From NCBI GenBank assembly GCA_947304335.1, contig CAMZAW010000004.1, forward strand, positions 1 to 33,237: a stretch of DNA of 33,237 bases. The letters run 5' to 3'. Origin of the DNA: an uncultured Candidatus Saccharibacteria bacterium. GTDB lineage: Bacteria; Patescibacteriota; Saccharimonadia; Saccharimonadales; Saccharimonadaceae. Below, in pieces: positions 7,376 through 21,191 of the stretch. The first letter of the stretch is position 1. The number at the start of each line of letters is the position of its first letter. A program made the translations under genes and the position numbers. A model generated the notes under the pieces. It was not told where the DNA came from. It saw only the letters and a list, made by a program, of their open reading frames with translations, and made no database searches.

Positions 7376-8074
7376 ATGTTCGCTGCATATTCATCATATA
7401 GCTCCGAAAAACTAGCAAATGCCCTTCTTGGCGCTGCTGTTGCGGATGCATTTTGGACGGCCATCATGCCAGCATTGCTCTTTAGCCTTGCTGTTTGTGC
7501 CTTCTTGGTTGTCTGTATTTGGATTGTCTTTAAGAAAGCCGGTAAAAACGGTTGGGAAGCCATCGTGCCAATCTATAACATGATTGTGATGATGGAAATC
7601 GTTGATTTGCCAACCTGGTACATCGTATTGTTCTTTATCCCAATCGCCAACATCTTCCTAGCATACAAAGTTGCCCGTGGTCTCGCCGAAAAATTCGGTT
7701 CAGACGATGGCTTCTGGATCTTGTTGTTCCTTCTCCCAATCGTAGGCTACCCAATCCTTGCCTTCGACAAAAACCGCACTTATCAAGATGACGACGATGT
7801 AGTTCCAGGTGCCGTGCCAGGCGCTGCTCCAGCCCAACCAGGCGCTCCAGTAGCTCCAGCTCAACCATACGCACCAGCTGCTCCAGTAGCCCCAGCCCAG
7901 CCAGCTGCACCAGTAGCCCCTGCTGCTCCTGTTGCACCAGCTGCTCCTGCTGCACCAGCCGCCCCTGTCGCTCCAGCAGCTCCAGTCGCTCCAGCTCAAC
8001 CAGTCCAACCAGCTGCTCCAGCCGAACCGGTTCAACCAATTAACCCAGCTGGCCCTGCTACCCCCGCTCCATAA
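7376..8074 (+). CDS. DUF5684-like membrane protein with a long Pro/Ala-rich tail
   Basis: 232 residues. Hydrophobic helices are at about residues 23-52, 70-92 and 110-126. Between them is the DUF5684-type pattern KKAGKNGWEAIVPIYN, then PTWYIVLFFIPIANI and LPIVGYPILAF. From about residue 145 to the end the protein is almost only A, P, V and Q (PAAPVAPAQP-type repeats), probably an extended spacer or wall-spanning segment. Function unknown. The start at 7376 has AAAGGA upstream. The stop codon overlaps AAGGAG, the ribosome-binding site of the next gene, so the two genes are coupled. The next gene also begins with a Pro/Ala-rich segment built from very similar DNA words. Confidence 0.82.
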   Translation: MFAAYSSYSSEKLANALLGAAVADAFWTAIMPALLFSLAVCAFLVVCIWIVFKKAGKNGWEAIVPIYNMIVMMEIVDLPTWYIVLFFIPIANIFLAYKVARGLAEKFGSDDGFWILLFLLPIVGYPILAFDKNRTYQDDDDVVPGAVPGAAPAQPGAPVAPAQPYAPAAPVAPAQPAAPVAPAAPVAPAAPAAPAAPVAPAAPVAPAQPVQPAAPAEPVQPINPAGPATPAP

Positions 8075-8285
8075 GGAGACAATGAAGGGACGAACAGAAT
8101 CCAATTACTCCAGCTGCTCCAGAAGCTGAGCCAGTTCAACCAGTTGAGCCAGCTCCAGTAGCCCCAGCCGAGCCAGCCCCGGCTGCCCCGGAGGCTGCTC
8201 CAGTTGCTGAGCCAGCCCCTGCTGCTCCAGTTGAGCCAGCTCCAGTAGCTGCCATAGAAGCTGCACCAGCACCAAAGAAATCCAA
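7810..8285 (+). repeat. Pro/Ala-codon-rich low-complexity DNA across two genes
   Basis: Short degenerate repeats of CCAGCTGCTCCAG and GCTCCAGTAGC type fill the 3' end of the 7376 gene (to 8071) and the first part of the next coding region (about 8101-8285). The high similarity of the words makes this a likely place for slippage or recombination. The apparent frameshift at 8085-8089 lies between the two blocks. Confidence 0.75.
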
Positions 8286-9186
8286 AAAAGGTCTCGTAGC
8301 CGTAATCATCATCTTGCTTGTCGCCATCGCTGGCGGTGTCACTGCGGCATTTCTCATCCCAGTGCTCACCAAGATCGATTACTCTCCGGCCTATCGCCGC
8401 GCCAAAGAAATCTCGACCAAAATCTACGATTTCTCAACCAAGCAGAGCGATTGTTACAGAGTTGTTAGCAATGTCGAAAACGACACCGTCAATCTCGAAA
8501 CCTATGAGGGATACGTCAATAACTGTAAAAACAGTTTTGCCGATAAAAGCATGAATATTGCAGTCGAAAACCTCGGCGAGACTGATGGCGTTCAGCGCAA
8601 CAAAGACATCAAAGCTCTTTATGATGACTTTAACAGCGCCTACCAAGAGGTAGTTAATGCTGGTGATAACATCGAAACCAAGCTCACCGCTTACAAAGCT
8701 ATCCACGAGTTCATCAGGACAAAACGCAACATGTTTGAGCTCGGGGATTACAAGAAGCCAGCAACTATGGACTCGTATGTCAAAATCTTGACCGACACCG
8801 GAATTGACGAGCTCGTCACCTTCGCTAATACGTGGAAAGAAAAAGTTACCGCGCTTGCCGAGGCCGACGCTCACCGTGAAGAAGTCAAAAAAGAGATTAT
8901 CGACGGCAGCAAATCCTGGTTCATCGTTCTTGACTACGACAAAGACGAAAGATACAAAGAAGCTGACGCAGCCAGAGAAACTGCTCGCAAAGACTTCATC
9001 AACTACCAAAATACCGAACTTCCTCAAGCCAAGGACCTCTATCCAATTGAAATTGCAGATAGGGAAGGCCTAATTAGCAAGTTTGAATCACTTCGCGAGT
9101 TAATTAACTCGACTTACGAAGAAAACTACAACAAAGAGAGCGGTGACTGCACCGTAATCCTAGATACAGTAGTTAACTGCGAATAA
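8082..9186 (+). CDS. Single-pass membrane protein, tandem paralog A, with an apparent frameshift at its start
   Basis: A good Shine-Dalgarno site (AAGGAG, 8073-8078) precedes ATG at 8082, but that frame stops at 8129. The frame encoding the rest of the protein opens at 8086 (RDEQNPITPAAPE) and runs to 9186 with no ATG near its start. The paralog at 9220 begins MDEPNPTTPAAPE, so the original start was almost surely the ATG at 8082. A net gain of one base in GGG (8087-8089), or a 4-base insertion after ATG, then broke the frame. The encoded protein has a Pro/Ala-rich cytoplasmic part, KKSKKGL, a membrane helix (about 8296-8360) and a helical outer domain ending in SGDCTVILDTVVNCE. Function unknown. 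If the frameshift is real, only weak internal TTG/GTG starts would remain. Confidence 0.7.
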
Positions 9187-9193
9187 TTACGCT

Positions 9194-9199
9194 TATAAT
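9194..9199 (+). promoter_or_regulatory. -10 box for tandem paralog B
   Basis: TATAAT lies 8 bases after the stop of paralog A. It is followed by the strong ribosome-binding site AAAGGAG (9204-9210) and the ATG at 9220. The spacing suggests paralog B has its own promoter even if A is not translated. Confidence 0.6.
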
Positions 9200-9219
9200 T
9201 CACAAAGGAGATATTACTA

Positions 9220-10254
9220 ATGGATGAACCAAATCCAACTACGCCAGCTGCACCGGAAACTACTCCGACGCAACCGGCTGAGCAACCAGCCCCAGCTGCT
9301 GCTCCGGCTGAATCAGCCCCGAAAAAATCTAAAAAAGGCCTCGTGATAACTATTGTAATCTTGTTAATTACTGTCGCCGGCGGCGTCACTGCAGCACTCC
9401 TCATCCCGATGCTCACTAGGATTGACTATGGTCCAGCCTATCGCCAAGCTAGGGATCTTACATCAAAACTCACTGACTCTGTGTTTAATCAAGTCGATTG
9501 TTACACGGTAGTTGACGATATCGAAGCGCTTGATTACGGAGACTCATCTTATGACGAGCTAGTTGATGTCTGTAAAAACAGTTTTATAGACAAAAGCCTA
9601 AATATTGCAGTTGAAAGCCTTGGCGAGACAGATGGCGTCAAGCGAGACAGCAAAATCAAGGCTCTCTATGATGAATTCAACTCTGATTATCAGAAGATAG
9701 TAGAAGCTAGCGACAATATCGAAGTAAAGCTTGAGGCCTATAGGGCGATGCATAAGTTCTTGCTAGATTCGAGCAAGACGCTGAGCGTAACGGTCCAAAA
9801 TAGTGAAGAAGTGTATTACTTTAGAGTAAAGACCGCGACGGAATCATGGGCTAAAACTCTAACAGATTCCGGCATTGACACTCTTGTCACATATGGCAAC
9901 GGTTGGAAAGAAAAAGTTGATGCGCTCGCCGATGCCAACGAAAAAATGTTGAAAGTACGAGCAGACATCTTGGCTGAGGATTCGCACGTTGCCAGACTGT
10001 TTGACTACGAAGACAGGGATGAATATAAAACAGCCAAAGCTGAATACGAACAAAAACTCGAAGAATACAAAGAATATGTAAAAAATAATCAGCCAAACGT
10101 CAAGGAACTTTTCCCAATTGGCATGACCGATCGCTCAGGCCTCATCAAGAAGTTTAGTGATATGAAAGATCTTATCACGACTACTTATCAAGAGCACTAC
10201 AATAAAGATAGTGGCGACTGTACGGACATCTTCGGCACTGTCATTTGCGAATAA
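9220..10254 (+). CDS. Single-pass membrane protein, tandem paralog B
   Basis: 344 residues. An N-terminal Pro/Ala-rich segment (to about residue 34) is followed by KKSKKGL, one membrane helix (about 41-64) and a long outer helical domain. It is clearly homologous to the preceding coding region along its whole length: both have KKSKKGL, AGGVTAA, IDY-PAYR, IAVE-LGETDGV, KIKALYD/DIKALYD and a closing SGDCT. Two cysteine pairs (around DCYTVVDDI/DVCKN and DCTDIFGTVICE) are conserved and could form disulfides outside the membrane. Family not recognised. AAAGGAG stands 9 bases before the ATG. A strong terminator follows. Confidence 0.85.
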   Translation: MDEPNPTTPAAPETTPTQPAEQPAPAAAPAESAPKKSKKGLVITIVILLITVAGGVTAALLIPMLTRIDYGPAYRQARDLTSKLTDSVFNQVDCYTVVDDIEALDYGDSSYDELVDVCKNSFIDKSLNIAVESLGETDGVKRDSKIKALYDEFNSDYQKIVEASDNIEVKLEAYRAMHKFLLDSSKTLSVTVQNSEEVYYFRVKTATESWAKTLTDSGIDTLVTYGNGWKEKVDALADANEKMLKVRADILAEDSHVARLFDYEDRDEYKTAKAEYEQKLEEYKEYVKNNQPNVKELFPIGMTDRSGLIKKFSDMKDLITTTYQEHYNKDSGDCTDIFGTVICE

Positions 10255-10266
10255 TTCGCCAAAAAG

Positions 10267-10290
10267 CCTCCTCTTAAGAGGAGGTTTTTT
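10267..10290 (+). terminator. Intrinsic terminator after paralog B
   Basis: CCTCCTCTT followed at once by AAGAGGAGG (10267-10284), folding as a 7-bp stem with a TTAA loop, then six T. The ruvA promoter begins right after it. Confidence 0.9.
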
Positions 10291-10294
10291 GATG

Positions 10295-10300
10295 TATAAT
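10295..10300 (+). promoter_or_regulatory. -10 box for ruvA
   Basis: TATAAT ends 6 bases before the ruvA ATG at 10307, just downstream of the terminator. No Shine-Dalgarno site follows, so ruvA is predicted to be leaderless. Confidence 0.72.
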
Positions 10301-10306
10301 ATATAT

Positions 10307-10876
10307 ATGATTGCTCACATCAAGGGCCAAGTGGCCGAAAAATTCTTAAACTCCGTAATTGTCGACGTCCACGGCGTGGGTTACGAAATCGCCCTCACCG
10401 CGCTTGATTTTGAAAACATCAATCTAGGCGACGAAATCAAATTCTACACCTATCATTCTATCCGCGAAAACTCCGAAGAACTCTATGGCTTCTCTAGTTT
10501 AGCCGCCAAAAAACTCTTCGAGCTCCTGATTTCCGTGCAGGGAATTGGCCCGAAGGCCGCCATGGCCATCCTTAGCCTCGCTGCCCCTGAAGAAGTCCGC
10601 AACGCCATCGCTAATGCCGATGCCGCCTTTGTAGCCAAAGCCAGCGGTGTAGGCAAAAAATCCGCCGAACGCGTGATTGTAGACCTTCGTGACAAAGTTG
10701 GCATCCCATCCCACTACGGCACCACCGTCACCACCCCTGTTAATACGGCCGATGACGAGGCCCTAGACGCCCTCATCGCCCTCGGATTCCCACTCAAAGA
10801 GGCCACCGCGGCGCTTGATGGCATCGACAAGGCACTTTCTACCGAAGAAAGAATCAAATTAGCCTTGAAAAAATAA
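10307..10876 (+). CDS. ruvA: Holliday junction branch migration protein RuvA
   Basis: 189 residues, normal length. The N-terminal OB-fold starts MIAHIKGQV and contains DVHGVGYEI. Two helix-hairpin-helix motifs follow (VQGIGPKAAMAIL and ASGVGKKSAERVIVDL), and then domain III, which contacts RuvB (ALDALIALGFPLKEATAAL). RuvA tetramers hold the Holliday junction and load RuvB. The ATG at 10307 is chosen over the longer in-frame extension because homology begins there and TATAAT lies 6 bases upstream. The extension would cross a terminator. ruvB is not in this window. Confidence 0.96.
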   Translation: MIAHIKGQVAEKFLNSVIVDVHGVGYEIALTALDFENINLGDEIKFYTYHSIRENSEELYGFSSLAAKKLFELLISVQGIGPKAAMAILSLAAPEEVRNAIANADAAFVAKASGVGKKSAERVIVDLRDKVGIPSHYGTTVTTPVNTADDEALDALIALGFPLKEATAALDGIDKALSTEERIKLALKK

Positions 10877-10884
10877 TTCAACTG

Positions 10885-10893
10885 TGTTAAAAT
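10885..10893 (+). promoter_or_regulatory. Extended -10 box for rplS
   Basis: TGTTAAAAT, with the -10 hexamer TAAAAT at 10888-10893. Predicted start near 10900. The leader holds AAAGG (10915-10919), 7 bases before ATG. Confidence 0.6.
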
Positions 10894-10926
10894 AACGGGT
10901 AATTGTCTAATATTAAAGGTTAAATT

Positions 10927-11424
10927 ATGAGTTTTTCAATTTTAAAACAAATCGGTGACGCCCAAAAGAAGAAAGCTGTTGTTGACGTCCGTTCTGGTGA
11001 TACCGTTAAAGTCACCCAAAAAATTAAAGAAGGTGAAAAATTCCGTTTGCAGGTTTTTGAAGGTGTTGTTATCCGTGTTGATCGCAAAGAATCTCACACC
11101 GCTCGCATCGTAGTCCGCAAGGTTACCTCTGGTGTTGGCGTCGAGAAATCCTTCCTTCTTCACAGCCCACTCGTAGAAAAAATCGAAATTACCAAGCGCT
11201 CTAAGGTTCGTCGCAACAACTTGGGCTACCTCCGCGCTCGCTCTGGTAAATCTGCCCGCCTTACTGGCAAAGATTTCGACCGCGCTGCCGCTAACGACGT
11301 TTCCGTAGCCGAAGAAGAAGCTCCAGCTACTGAAGTTAAAGCCGAAGAAGCTGCTCCTGCCGAAGAAGTTAAAGCAGAAGAACCAGCCGAAGCTCCAGCC
11401 GAAGAAACTCCAGCTGCTGAATAA
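10927..11424 (+). CDS. rplS: 50S ribosomal protein bL19 with an acidic C-terminal tail
   Basis: 165 residues against the usual 115 or so. Residues 1 to about 112 are a clear bL19, with DVRSGDTVKVTQKIKEGEK, QVFEGVVIRV, SGVGVEKSFLLHSPLVEKI and RRNNLGYLRARSGKSARL. From about residue 118 the chain becomes an acidic A/E/P/K repeat (PATEVKAEEAAPAEEVKAEE) to the stop. bL19 lies at the 30S-50S interface, so an unstructured acidic tail here is unusual; its role is unknown. The start has AAAGG upstream. A terminator follows the stop. Confidence 0.95.
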   Translation: MSFSILKQIGDAQKKKAVVDVRSGDTVKVTQKIKEGEKFRLQVFEGVVIRVDRKESHTARIVVRKVTSGVGVEKSFLLHSPLVEKIEITKRSKVRRNNLGYLRARSGKSARLTGKDFDRAAANDVSVAEEEAPATEVKAEEAAPAEEVKAEEPAEAPAEETPAAE

Positions 11425-11440
11425 TCAATTCGCTTTTAAA

Positions 11441-11467
11441 ATACCAACCGCAAGGTTGGTATTTTTG
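11441..11467 (+). terminator. Intrinsic terminator after rplS
   Basis: 9-bp perfect stem ATACCAACC/GGTTGGTAT with a GCAA tetraloop and a following T-run. Confidence 0.92.
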
Positions 11468-11473
11468 TTGCCC

Positions 11474-11482
11474 TGTGATAAT
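11474..11482 (+). promoter_or_regulatory. Extended -10 box for the rnhB-yraN gene
   Basis: TGTGATAAT (hexamer GATAAT at 11477-11482), ending 8 bases before the ATG at 11491. No Shine-Dalgarno site lies between them, so the mRNA is predicted to be leaderless or nearly so. Confidence 0.62.
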
Positions 11483-11490
11483 CTAAAACT

Positions 11491-12417
11491 ATGGCAATTC
11501 TTGGGATAGATGAAGTTGGTCGTGGCCCGTGGGCGGGCCCGCTTGTGATCGGCGCGGTCATTTTACCGGAAGAAAAACCGGCCTGGGTAGACGAACTCAC
11601 CGATTCCAAAAAACTTTCTGCCAAAAAACGCGAAGCTTTAAACGAACTTATTTTGCAAGAGGCCACCACTGGCCTTGGTTGGGTATCTAGCCGTGAGCTA
11701 GACGAGATTGGCCTCGCAAAAGCTTTGAAGCTTGCCACGCGCCGCGCCGTAGAAGAAGTACGTGCCAAAAACGTCCCGTTTTCCGAAATTATCATCGACG
11801 GCACCATTAATTTTTTGGCTGGCACATCGCTCGAACGCTACGTCACCATTCTGCCAAAAGCCGATTTTCTCGTTAAAGAAGTTTCTGCCGCCTCGATTAT
11901 TGCCAAAGTCGCACGTGATCATTATATGTATGAGCTCGGCCAGAAGTATCCGGGTTACGGATTCGAAAAACACGTTGGTTACGGCACCGCCGCGCACCAA
12001 AAAGCTTTGAAAGAGCTTGGCCCTTGCGCAGAACACCGCATGTCCTTTCGTCCCGTAAAAGAAAATGTTGTAAAAAATACAACAAAAATAGGGAAAAAGG
12101 CCGAAGATATCGTGGCAGATTACTTAAGATCGCAAGGTCACGAAATCATCGTGCAAAACTACAAAACCAAAGCTTACGAAATCGACATCATTTCAGCTTT
12201 CAAAAACGATATTTATTTTACTGAGGTAAAATATCGCAAAACCGCCACTCACGGCGAGCCGCTCGAAGCTATCACCGCAAAAAAACAGGAACAAATGCAT
12301 TTTGCCGCGGAGGCCTTCCTGCATACTCACCCACAATTTAAAAACAAAAACCCGCACCTTGCCGCGGCTGGCGTGGCCGGCACAGACTATGACCTAACGG
12401 ACTGGCTAGTGATATAA
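11491..12417 (+). CDS. rnhB: RNase HII fused to a YraN (UPF0102) nuclease-like domain
   Basis: 308 residues in one open frame. Residues 1 to about 195 are RNase HII: GIDEVGRGPWAGP with D7 and E8, DGTINF with D103, and KADFLVKEVSAASIIAKVARD with D125, the expected four acidic residues. It removes ribonucleotides and RNA primers from DNA. From residue 201 a YraN-type domain begins (GKKAEDIVADYLRSQGHEII), with the nuclease-like core E230-I-D232 and E245-V-K247. YraN is a restriction-endonuclease-fold protein of poorly known function. In many bacteria rnhB and yraN are adjacent separate genes; here they are joined through a short linker (KENVVKNTTK), with no start signal at the junction. A sequencing error removing a stop is possible but less likely, since both domains are in frame. 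Confidence 0.94.
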   Translation: MAILGIDEVGRGPWAGPLVIGAVILPEEKPAWVDELTDSKKLSAKKREALNELILQEATTGLGWVSSRELDEIGLAKALKLATRRAVEEVRAKNVPFSEIIIDGTINFLAGTSLERYVTILPKADFLVKEVSAASIIAKVARDHYMYELGQKYPGYGFEKHVGYGTAAHQKALKELGPCAEHRMSFRPVKENVVKNTTKIGKKAEDIVADYLRSQGHEIIVQNYKTKAYEIDIISAFKNDIYFTEVKYRKTATHGEPLEAITAKKQEQMHFAAEAFLHTHPQFKNKNPHLAAAGVAGTDYDLTDWLVI

Positions 12418-12440
12418 AGCTTGCGCTTTTTAGATAAAAG

Positions 12441-12449
12441 TGCTACAAT
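12441..12449 (+). promoter_or_regulatory. Extended -10 box for the giant surface protein gene
   Basis: TGCTACAAT (TACAAT at 12444-12449). The Shine-Dalgarno site AAAAGGAT (12455-12462) lies between it and the ATG at 12472, which selects that start over the upstream in-frame codon at 12421. Confidence 0.62.
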
Positions 12450-12471
12450 TGCCCAAAAGGATCATACAAAA

Positions 12472-19035
<6,564 letters not shown>

Positions 19036-19041
19036 AAGCAC

Positions 19042-19073
19042 AAAAAATGAGCCCCGCGTGAGGGCTCATTTTT
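19042..19073. terminator. Bidirectional terminator between convergent genes
   Basis: 9-bp stem AATGAGCCC/GGGCTCATT with a 7-base loop, flanked by an A-run on the left and T-run on the right. It serves the giant surface protein gene on the plus strand; the minus-strand gene ending at 19082 reads into the same hairpin. Confidence 0.9.
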
Positions 19074-19081
19074 AATGTGGA

Positions 19082-19990
19082 TTATTTTTTCTTCATTTCT
19101 TTTTCAAGCTTGGCGCGAACTTCCTTTTCAATCATTTCGCGGCGAACTTTTTCTTCAATCTCAGCGCGAAGCTCATCGTCGGATTTGGTTGCTGGTTTAG
19201 CTTCAGCGGCAGCTTGAGCAGCGGCGGCAGCTTGGGCAGCGGCGGCTTGTGCATCAGCAGCAGCCTGCGCGGCAGCCAATTTTGCAGCCTTCTTTTGCTC
19301 TTTCTTGACGCGAGTATGCTCGCTGCTAGAATTGATGCCAGCAATAATCAAAGTGATTAGCCAGCCAACCCAGGCAAAGGCAGACAAGGTAGAGAAGCGT
19401 GCCCAAAGTTCTTCTTGCTTAGCAAAAATAATGTTACCACCAAAGAAGATGCTGTCATGATAACCGAACGAATTAAACGTGCCAAGAATATTGTATAAAC
19501 AAACGATACCGAAACATACAACTGAAGTAATCTTAAGTGGACGAATAATGCCTTTCTTGTTGCCCTCAAACATGTTGAGTGTGCAAGCACCAACCAAACC
19601 AAAGATGGCTAGAATTGAGAACATCGTAGCAATCGAATATAGGTTGTGAAGAGTGAGTACGGTTTCTGGGCCGGTTACCCAAATACAAATTGTCCACATC
19701 ACAAACCATACAAAATTTGAGATGAGACCAATGAGTGCCAAAATTTGCACAAAAGCTTTGTCGCTGTCTAGGCGCGAAATCGTGATGGTACTAATTAGCA
19801 TAGCAAGACCAAGCACCAGGAAAGTGCCCATGATGCGGCCAATGATGTCGCCAGTGTCGGTACCGCCGAACATAATTAAGAAACCACCGAGCACCAAGCC
19901 ACCAATTAGCGTCCAAATGGCGATGTTGCGGAAGATATTCTTAACATTTTTTAATGTTTCTATAGTTGATTCTTTAAGTATACCTTTCAT
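19082..19990 (-). CDS. Multi-pass membrane protein with an Ala/Lys/Glu-rich helical tail
   Basis: 302 residues, family not recognised. There are six or seven hydrophobic segments between residues 20 and 225. The tail from about residue 230 is charged and helical: KKEQKKAAKLAAAQAAADA, a long run of Ala-Gln, then ELRAEIEEKVRREMIEKEV to the end, a likely coiled coil in the cytoplasm. The ATG at 19990 is chosen because TGCTATACT on the minus strand ends 6 bases before it; the in-frame codon at 20008 would overlap the ychF stop. A shared terminator lies beyond its stop. The gene follows ychF in the same direction at 17 bases, with its own promoter. Confidence 0.82.
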   Translation of the reverse strand: MKGILKESTIETLKNVKNIFRNIAIWTLIGGLVLGGFLIMFGGTDTGDIIGRIMGTFLVLGLAMLISTITISRLDSDKAFVQILALIGLISNFVWFVMWTICIWVTGPETVLTLHNLYSIATMFSILAIFGLVGACTLNMFEGNKKGIIRPLKITSVVCFGIVCLYNILGTFNSFGYHDSIFFGGNIIFAKQEELWARFSTLSAFAWVGWLITLIIAGINSSSEHTRVKKEQKKAAKLAAAQAAADAQAAAAQAAAAAQAAAEAKPATKSDDELRAEIEEKVRREMIEKEVRAKLEKEMKKK

Positions 19991-19996
19991 GCTAAA

Positions 19997-20005
19997 AGTA
20001 TAGCA
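19997..20005 (-). promoter_or_regulatory. Extended -10 box for the 302-aa membrane protein gene
   Basis: TGCTATACT on the minus strand, ending 6 bases before ATG at 19990, in the 17-base gap after the ychF stop. Leaderless transcript predicted. Confidence 0.65.
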
Positions 20006-20007
20006 CA

Positions 20008-20997
20008 CTAGACATTGAATTTGAATTCAACCACGTCGCCGTCTTGCATGATGTAAGTCTTGCCTTCGGTGCGGAGCTTGCCGGCGGCTTTTACCGCCTG
20101 CTCCGAGCCAAGAGCTTTAAGGTCATCAAAATTACAAATTGATGCGGCAATAAACCCGCGTTCAAAATCGGTGTGAATGGTACCGGCAGCTTCTGGCGCG
20201 GTAGCGCCTTGCTTGATGGTCCAAGCACGGCATTCTTTTTTGCCGGCGGTGAGGAAGGATTGCAAACCAAGAGTTTTGTAGGCGGCCTTGATGAGTTCAC
20301 CAAGTGCGTCGTCTTTTACGCCATAACTTTCAAGAAATTCTTTTCTTTCATCGCGATTCATGCCGGCCATTTCTTCTTCAAGTTTGGCATTTACAAAAAT
20401 CGCTTCAGCTGGCGCTACGAGTGCGCGAAGCTTACCTTGCAAATCTGCATCGGTGAGGCCATTTTCGTCAACGTTAAACATATAAATCACTGGCTTTTCG
20501 GTGAGAAATGGAATATTTTCGTCGGCCGGATCTTTTTTGCGTTTGGCCGCAATTTTCTCCTTGGTCTCATCATCAGCAAGTTGAAGCTCGAGATTGATGA
20601 TGTCGATATCATCCTTGGCTTGTGCCACAATGTCTTCTTCGATTTTGTTGTCAGCGCGCACAATGTCGTTATTCACAAACGCGCGCACCACGTGACAAAT
20701 TGCCTGGCATTCGCGAATGTGTGCGAGGAATTTATTACCTAGGCCTTCGCCTTTACTTGCGCCGGCAACCAAGCCTGCGATATCAACAAACTCAACTGTG
20801 GCCGGCACAACTTTGTCGGTTTCATACATTTTAGCTAGCACATCCAAACGCTCGTCTGGTACCGGCACGATGCCAACATTTGGCTCGATGGTTGCAAAAG
20901 GATAATTCGCCGCGAGTGCCCCGGCGTTTGTTAACGCATTAAACAATGTTGACTTGCCCACGTTTGGCAACCCAACGATTCCAATCTTTAAATTCAT
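20008..20997 (-). CDS. ychF: Redox-regulated ribosome-binding ATPase YchF (OLA1 family)
   Basis: 329 residues. The Obg-type P-loop GLPNVGKST is at residues 9-17, followed by YPFATIEPNVGIV, DIAGLVAGASKGEGLGNKFL (G3 region) and the NVDE motif that replaces NKxD and explains the ATP preference of this family. The C-terminal TGS domain ends in GKTYIMQDGDVVEFKFNV. YchF binds ribosomes and is linked to stress and oxidative response. Typical length is about 363, so this is a compact form. The ATG at 20997 is chosen because homology begins with MNLKIGIVG and TGGTATAAT ends 7 bases upstream. An in-frame codon at 21054 would add 19 unrelated residues. Confidence 0.95.
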   Translation of the reverse strand: MNLKIGIVGLPNVGKSTLFNALTNAGALAANYPFATIEPNVGIVPVPDERLDVLAKMYETDKVVPATVEFVDIAGLVAGASKGEGLGNKFLAHIRECQAICHVVRAFVNNDIVRADNKIEEDIVAQAKDDIDIINLELQLADDETKEKIAAKRKKDPADENIPFLTEKPVIYMFNVDENGLTDADLQGKLRALVAPAEAIFVNAKLEEEMAGMNRDERKEFLESYGVKDDALGELIKAAYKTLGLQSFLTAGKKECRAWTIKQGATAPEAAGTIHTDFERGFIAASICNFDDLKALGSEQAVKAAGKLRTEGKTYIMQDGDVVEFKFNV

Positions 20998-21004
20998 ATC
21001 TGTT

Positions 21005-21013
21005 ATTATACCA
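21005..21013 (-). promoter_or_regulatory. Extended -10 box for ychF
   Basis: TGGTATAAT on the minus strand, 7 bases before the ychF ATG. No Shine-Dalgarno site, so leaderless translation is predicted. Confidence 0.72.
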
Positions 21014-21065
21014 TATTTTTGCGGTATATGGTTGGGTATCGCTAAATCTAGCACAATGATTAGTA

Positions 21066-21171
21066 TATAATGAATCGGGCCTCATGATAGAGCATGATGA
21101 ATTGTAGGGATAATTGTAACGTGTTTTTGTTATAAATTGTAATGGTATTCTGATTATGTATATGCTATAAT
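21066..21171 (+). promoter_or_regulatory. Promoter region of the LRR-transglutaminase gene
   Basis: The 194-base gap between ychF and the 21192 gene is AT-rich. The nearest promoter is TGCTATAAT (21163-21171), giving a start near 21178 and a leader of about 14 bases with only a weak AGG before the ATG at 21192. A second TATAAT stands at 21066-21071, and short direct repeats (CATGAT twice near 21085-21100, ATTGTA twice near 21101-21120) lie between the two, so a regulator could bind there. No RNA gene is seen in the gap. Confidence 0.5.
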
Positions 21172-21191
21172 AATTATATAGTAGGTCATAT

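Noticed and set aside
7635-8104. Minus-strand frames opposite the Pro/Ala region
   Set aside because: Same reason: low-complexity shadows of the PAPVAP-type coding sequence.
10211-10306. Longer ruvA frame starting at 10211
   Set aside because: It overlaps the end of the previous gene and the terminator; family homology begins at the ATG at 10307.
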